A DNA stretch of 64,000 nt from Methanobacteriota archaeon (GTDB lineage: Archaea > Thermoplasmatota > Poseidoniia > Poseidoniales > Thalassarchaeaceae). The translations under genes and the position numbers were made by a program. The notes beneath the pieces are model-generated. The model made no database searches. It worked only from the letters and a program-made list of their open reading frames with translations, and had not been told where the DNA came from. Below, in pieces: positions 60,083-64,000 of this stretch. The stretch covers positions 42,817 to 106,816 of the forward strand of contig JABIKU010000034.1 in NCBI GenBank assembly GCA_018654845.1, in the 5' to 3' direction. Every line of letters begins with the position of its first letter. Positions within the stretch are counted from its first letter, which is position 1.

Positions 60083-63000
60083 ATGAAATCGGAAAATGAT
60101 ACAATGCAGAGCCAAAACAAAGAATCTAGTTCCAACGATGATTTACAGGTGGCATCCGAAGATGGATTAATCATCGAGCGACGATTTACGTCAGCAGGGG
60201 ATGATCCGTTCGATGCATTCAATTGGATTTCGATGGATGTTGAGATTCGCAACCCAGATGGTACTATGGCAGATGCTATTGAAGGCGTTCAACTTCCTTC
60301 AGGATTTTCAGGTGTACCTGGAAAAGTCTGTGCTCAAAAATATTTGAGAAAAGCTGGTGTTCCAGTCCATATACGAAAAGTTGCAGAGGATGGAATTCCG
60401 ATTTGGTTACAACGAAGTGAGCCGGATCACGAAAAACTGCAAACTTTACCAGCCGATGACCGATTCACAGGCGAACTTGATGGTCGACAATTATTCCGTC
60501 GTCTCGCTGGCACATGGACCTATTGGGGCTACAAACACGGCTATTTTGCCAGCGAAGTTGATGCTCGAGCATACTACGATGAAATGTGCTATATGATTGC
60601 AAGTCAACGCTCTGCTCCAAACAGCCCACAGTGGTTCAACACCGGCCTCCATTGGGCATATGGAATCGAAGGCCCCGCACAAGGCCATCATTATGTCAAC
60701 CCAACAACCGGTGATCTCGAGTTGTCGGCTAATGCATATGAACATCCTCAGCCTCACGCTTGTTTCATTCAATCAGTCAGTGATTCACTAGTAGGGGGCA
60801 CGGGATCGATTATGGGATTATGGAATAGAGAGGCTTTATTATTCAAATTCGGCTCAGGAACTGGTTCAAATTTCTCAAACATCCGTGGAGCCGGTGAGCC
60901 TCTTTCGGGTGGAGGCACCTCTTCCGGATTGTTGTCGTTCCTCAAAATTGGCGACCGTGCGGCTGGTGCTATCAAATCGGGTGGAACTACTCGTCGTGCT
61001 GCAAAAATGGTTACACTCGATTTGGATCATCCAGATATCGAAGAATACATTGATTGGAAATCGAGTGAAGAAGAAAAAGTGTCTGCACTCGTAATTGGCT
61101 CAAATATATTACAAAAACATGCAGATTCATTGATGGATTCTATCTGGGCTCACGAAGACGATTCTTCGAGGTTTGATCAATCCACGAATTCAGGCCTACG
61201 CAAGACGATGGTTCAAGCCATTCGTGATAACGTCCCTCAACCACACATCCAAAGAATTGTCGACCTAGCGAAGCAAGGATGGAAGGGGGTTGATTTCGAA
61301 TGCTTCGATACCGATTGGCAGGGTGAAGCATACCTCTCTGTCTCGGGACAAAATAGCAACAACTCCGTTCGTGTACCCAACTCATTTATGGATGCTGTGA
61401 AAGCTGGTAAAGATTGGGATCTCGTATGGAGAACCGAGAAAGATAAAGCTGCGAAAGAAGGTCGTGAACCAGGTGCATGCAAGACCCTAGATGCTGGTGA
61501 ACTTTGGGACAAAATCGCTTACACTGCTTGGGCGTGTGCAGATCCTGGAGTACAATTTGATACTACGATTAACGAATGGCATACCTGTCCAGAAGGTGGA
61601 AGAATCAACGGTTCAAATCCTTGCTCAGAATACATGTTCTTAGATGATACCGCCTGTAATCTTGCAAGCATTAATCTGCTACACTTTTATGACCTCGACA
61701 ACCAAACATTCCAGATTGATGATTTCAAACATAGTGTGCGATTGTGGACTGCTACGCTTGAAATCAGCGTTCTGATGGCTCAATTCCCATCAGCTGAAAT
61801 TGCTCAAAAATCATACGAATACAGAACTCTTGGCCTTGGTTATTGTAATATCGGCTCGGTACTGATGCACATGGGGATTCCATATGATGATGAAAGAGCC
61901 TACGCGATTTGTGGGGCACTTACCGCAATTATGTGCGGAGAGTCTTATGCCACTAGCGCAGAAATGGCGGCAATTCTCGGCCCTTATCCAGATTATGAAC
62001 GAAATGCGGAGCACATGCTCAGAGTCATGAGAAATCATAGAAGAGCGGCATATGATGCTCCGGCAGAAGAATATGAAGGGTTGTCTATTCCACCTCGAGG
62101 AATCAATGCAAAGAAATGTCCACAAGATCTTCTCACATCAGCAAGAGATGTCTGGGATAAGGTAATTCGAGATGGAGAGGAACATGGATTCCGTAATGCG
62201 CAAACAACTGTTATTGCCCCAACCGGAACTATTGGATTAGTAATGGGTGCTGATACGACTGGTGTCGAACCGCAATTCTCTCTAGTCCAGTTCAAAACTC
62301 TCGCTGGCGGTGGTTCGTTGAGAATTATCAATCGCGGCGTACCAAATGCATTAAGGCGCCTCGGTTATTCAGAAAGCATTTCAAAATCAATTGAGGAATA
62401 TGTTACAGGTACAAAAAATCTCATTAATTGCCCGTATCTTTCTGCAGAAAAACTACATTCTGAAGGATTTACACCTGATATTATTGCGAAAATAGAAAAG
62501 TCATTCAGTGATGTATTCGACATTCGATCTGGATTCTCTCCATCCGTCCTCGGAGAAGATTTCTGTTTGAATGCCCTCGGAATGAGTGATGAACAATTTA
62601 ATGATGAATTCTTTGATGTTCTAACCCATATCGGCTTAACAACAGACCAAATCAATGAAGCGAATGACGTGGTCTTTGGAAAAGCGACTCTTGAAGGTGC
62701 TCCTGGATTAAAGGAGGAACATCTCGCTGTCTTCGATTGTGCTACACCCTGCGGTAAATACGGCACACGTTCAATTGATTGGCGCGCTCACGTTTTGATG
62801 ATGGCTTCTGCTCAGTCATTCATTTCTGGGGCAATTTCGAAGACTATTAATATGCCATCTGACTCAACTGTTTCTGAAATTCGTGATGCATACGACCTAT
62901 CGTATGCAACGATGAACAAGGCGTGTGCTGTCTACCGAGATTGTTCAAAACTTTCCCAGCCATTGATGAATCAATTAGTCGAATCGACGGCTTTGGTTGA

Positions 63001-63757
63001 GGATGAACTTGAAGAAGAAATTGTAGTTCAACAAATGGTTCAGCAAGTAGTTGAACAATTGCCAATCCCTCAAGAAATTTCTCAGCCAGTAGCAGAAAGC
63101 TTCGTTCATGAGTACATTGCATCAAGAAAGCCTCTACCTGATGTTCGAAATTCGAGTACGATGAAGGCGAGAGTTGGGGGGCATACCGTCTATCTCTCAT
63201 CGAGTACCTATGATGATGGTAGACTTGGTGAAATCATGATTACCACTTCGAAGGAAGGTGCTGCATGGCGCTCGATGCTGAACCAATTCGCGATTGCAGT
63301 ATCTATTGGATTACAATATGGTGTCCCATTGGATGCTTTCGTGAAGTCATTCACCTTCCAAAAGTTCGAACCGAGTGGAATGGTTACCGGTGGCAGTGGT
63401 AGAGTAAAAATGTCAACAAGTATCGTCGACTATATCTTCCGGGAGCTCGCTATTCATTACATTGGTCGCAACGACCTTGCTCATGTTACTCCTGAAGATT
63501 TGGATAAAACCTCGATAAGTCGCCCTGAAGTTACCAAAGAAGGTATAGCTCGAAATCAAGGCCAACGGAGAGAAGTTCAACTCACTCTCGATGCGATTCC
63601 TTCTACTGTTGAAGATTCCGAAGCAAAGGCAAGAAGAATTGCTAGGGAGCGAGGATTCACAGGTGATATCTGCAACGATTGTGGAAGCAGTCAAATGGTT
63701 AGGAATGGAACTTGTTTGAAATGTAATGCCTGTGGAGCAACCACGGGTTGTTCTTAA
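60083..63757 (+). CDS. nrdJ: Adenosylcobalamin-dependent (class II) ribonucleoside-diphosphate reductase NrdJ
   Basis: Reduces ribonucleotides to deoxyribonucleotides without oxygen requirement. The 1,224-residue chain is of the long NrdJ type: NSPQWFNTGLHWAYG, FGSGTGSNFSNIRG, the radical-site NPCSEYMFLDDTACNLASIN, APTGTIGLVMGADTTG, then a TSCPD domain (VYLSSSTYDDGRLGEIMI, about 1,050-1,150) and a C-terminal four-cysteine zinc ribbon (CNDCGSSQMV, CLKCNACG) with redox-active cysteines. No intein or ATP-cone was recognised. ATG 60083 (MKSEND) is chosen; ATG 60104 is an alternative. No class I or III reductase gene is in the window. It needs the cobalamin coenzyme made by the PduO-type enzyme at 42.4 kb. 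Confidence 0.96.
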   Translation: MKSENDTMQSQNKESSSNDDLQVASEDGLIIERRFTSAGDDPFDAFNWISMDVEIRNPDGTMADAIEGVQLPSGFSGVPGKVCAQKYLRKAGVPVHIRKVAEDGIPIWLQRSEPDHEKLQTLPADDRFTGELDGRQLFRRLAGTWTYWGYKHGYFASEVDARAYYDEMCYMIASQRSAPNSPQWFNTGLHWAYGIEGPAQGHHYVNPTTGDLELSANAYEHPQPHACFIQSVSDSLVGGTGSIMGLWNREALLFKFGSGTGSNFSNIRGAGEPLSGGGTSSGLLSFLKIGDRAAGAIKSGGTTRRAAKMVTLDLDHPDIEEYIDWKSSEEEKVSALVIGSNILQKHADSLMDSIWAHEDDSSRFDQSTNSGLRKTMVQAIRDNVPQPHIQRIVDLAKQGWKGVDFECFDTDWQGEAYLSVSGQNSNNSVRVPNSFMDAVKAGKDWDLVWRTEKDKAAKEGREPGACKTLDAGELWDKIAYTAWACADPGVQFDTTINEWHTCPEGGRINGSNPCSEYMFLDDTACNLASINLLHFYDLDNQTFQIDDFKHSVRLWTATLEISVLMAQFPSAEIAQKSYEYRTLGLGYCNIGSVLMHMGIPYDDERAYAICGALTAIMCGESYATSAEMAAILGPYPDYERNAEHMLRVMRNHRRAAYDAPAEEYEGLSIPPRGINAKKCPQDLLTSARDVWDKVIRDGEEHGFRNAQTTVIAPTGTIGLVMGADTTGVEPQFSLVQFKTLAGGGSLRIINRGVPNALRRLGYSESISKSIEEYVTGTKNLINCPYLSAEKLHSEGFTPDIIAKIEKSFSDVFDIRSGFSPSVLGEDFCLNALGMSDEQFNDEFFDVLTHIGLTTDQINEANDVVFGKATLEGAPGLKEEHLAVFDCATPCGKYGTRSIDWRAHVLMMASAQSFISGAISKTINMPSDSTVSEIRDAYDLSYATMNKACAVYRDCSKLSQPLMNQLVESTALVEDELEEEIVVQQMVQQVVEQLPIPQEISQPVAESFVHEYIASRKPLPDVRNSSTMKARVGGHTVYLSSSTYDDGRLGEIMITTSKEGAAWRSMLNQFAIAVSIGLQYGVPLDAFVKSFTFQKFEPSGMVTGGSGRVKMSTSIVDYIFRELAIHYIGRNDLAHVTPEDLDKTSISRPEVTKEGIARNQGQRREVQLTLDAIPSTVEDSEAKARRIARERGFTGDICNDCGSSQMVRNGTCLKCNACGATTGCS

Positions 63758-64000
63758 TCAAATAATCTTTCCAATCGATTGACTGCGCATCGATATTCTC
63801 TTGAATAGATCATTGTGTGCTTCTGAATCTATCTCCAGAATTGATTTCGATATTGCTGACAATGAATCAGGATTAATTCTGCCTAAATCTAGTAATAATC
63901 CGGCTAATTGGGAACGTGCTGAAAGGTTGGAACTCACCCATGCAGCCGGAATTAAATTTCCTGAATCAACTGAATCAACTGACAAATAATACCGAATACC
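63758..64000 (-). CDS. C-terminal part of an uncharacterised protein, cut by the window edge
   Basis: A frame running leftward is open from the window end to a stop at 63758, adjoining the nrdJ stop in convergent fashion. The visible 80 residues are mostly helical (ARSQLAGLLLDLGRINPDSL, SILEIDSEAHNDLFKRISM) without a known motif. The open frame to the edge and compact spacing support a real gene, but no function can be given. Confidence 0.5.
   Translation of the reverse strand, partial: GIRYYLSVDSVDSGNLIPAAWVSSNLSARSQLAGLLLDLGRINPDSLSAISKSILEIDSEAHNDLFKRISMRSQSIGKII

Overview
The window comes from a planktonic euryarchaeon, most likely a Marine Group II archaeon (Candidatus Poseidoniales). 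The informational genes are archaeal: MCM helicase, GatE, Pth2, the eL18-uL13-uS9-RpoN cluster, Trm1 and two PAC2 proteasome chaperones. They sit among bacterial-looking metabolic genes: NAD-dependent DNA ligase, class II ribonucleotide reductase, a beta-oxidation operon with an acyl-CoA-binding protein, and a fused branched-chain amino acid ABC transporter. The lineage is inferred from gene content only. DNA is moderately AT-rich and densely packed, with many 1-4 bp overlaps. I see no insertion sequence, prophage, rRNA or CRISPR array.

Layout. 1-8.5 kb: a divergent aquaporin-like protein, then a leftward block of a transcobalamin-like DUF4430 protein, an ECF-type S component and Pth2, then GatE and MCM, then a PPC-domain protein and a small hydrolase. 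8.5-17.1 kb: a leftward LIV-type ABC transporter. Its binding protein combines a circularly permuted type-3 solute-binding domain with two tandem Leu/Ile/Val-binding domains; its two permeases are fused into one chain; a hairpin plus T-run separates the two genes. 17.2-30.8 kb: PurM, Trm1, MoaA, an NfuA-like Fe-S protein, two PAC2 proteins, a pentapeptide-repeat protein, a thioesterase, two near-identical tRNA-Arg genes, a PKD lipoprotein, an ExoX-like exonuclease facing a Cas4/AddB-like nuclease, and LigA. 30.9-32.5 kb: tRNA-Pro and the ribosomal protein/RpoN cluster. 32.7-40.6 kb: one 2,650-residue surface protein with many DxDxDG calcium-type repeats, an embedded cupredoxin domain, one membrane segment and a DUF4129-like cytoplasmic tail.

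40.7-48.5 kb: a 24-codon relic of panD butted against rlmH, small unknown genes, a PduO-type cobalamin adenosyltransferase, a Nudix hydrolase, a DHH phosphoesterase, a DUF4079-like membrane protein and a 1,125-residue helical-repeat protein ending in a PIN nuclease domain. 48.5-56.7 kb: a seven-gene leftward fatty acid/acyl-CoA operon. 56.9-64 kb: a DEAD-box helicase, isocitrate dehydrogenase, OsmC, the B12-dependent ribonucleotide reductase NrdJ with a hairpin-rich leader, and a gene cut off by the window edge.

Together the genes suggest a heterotroph that takes up amino acids and degrades fatty acids, displays very large calcium-dependent surface proteins, and depends on B12: candidate capture and uptake proteins, adenosylation and an AdoCbl-dependent reductase all lie in this window. 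The most unusual items are the permuted/tandem binding protein with its fused permease, the cupredoxin-bearing giant surface protein, the PIN megaprotein, the aquaporin-like protein lacking NPA motifs, and the panD relic.
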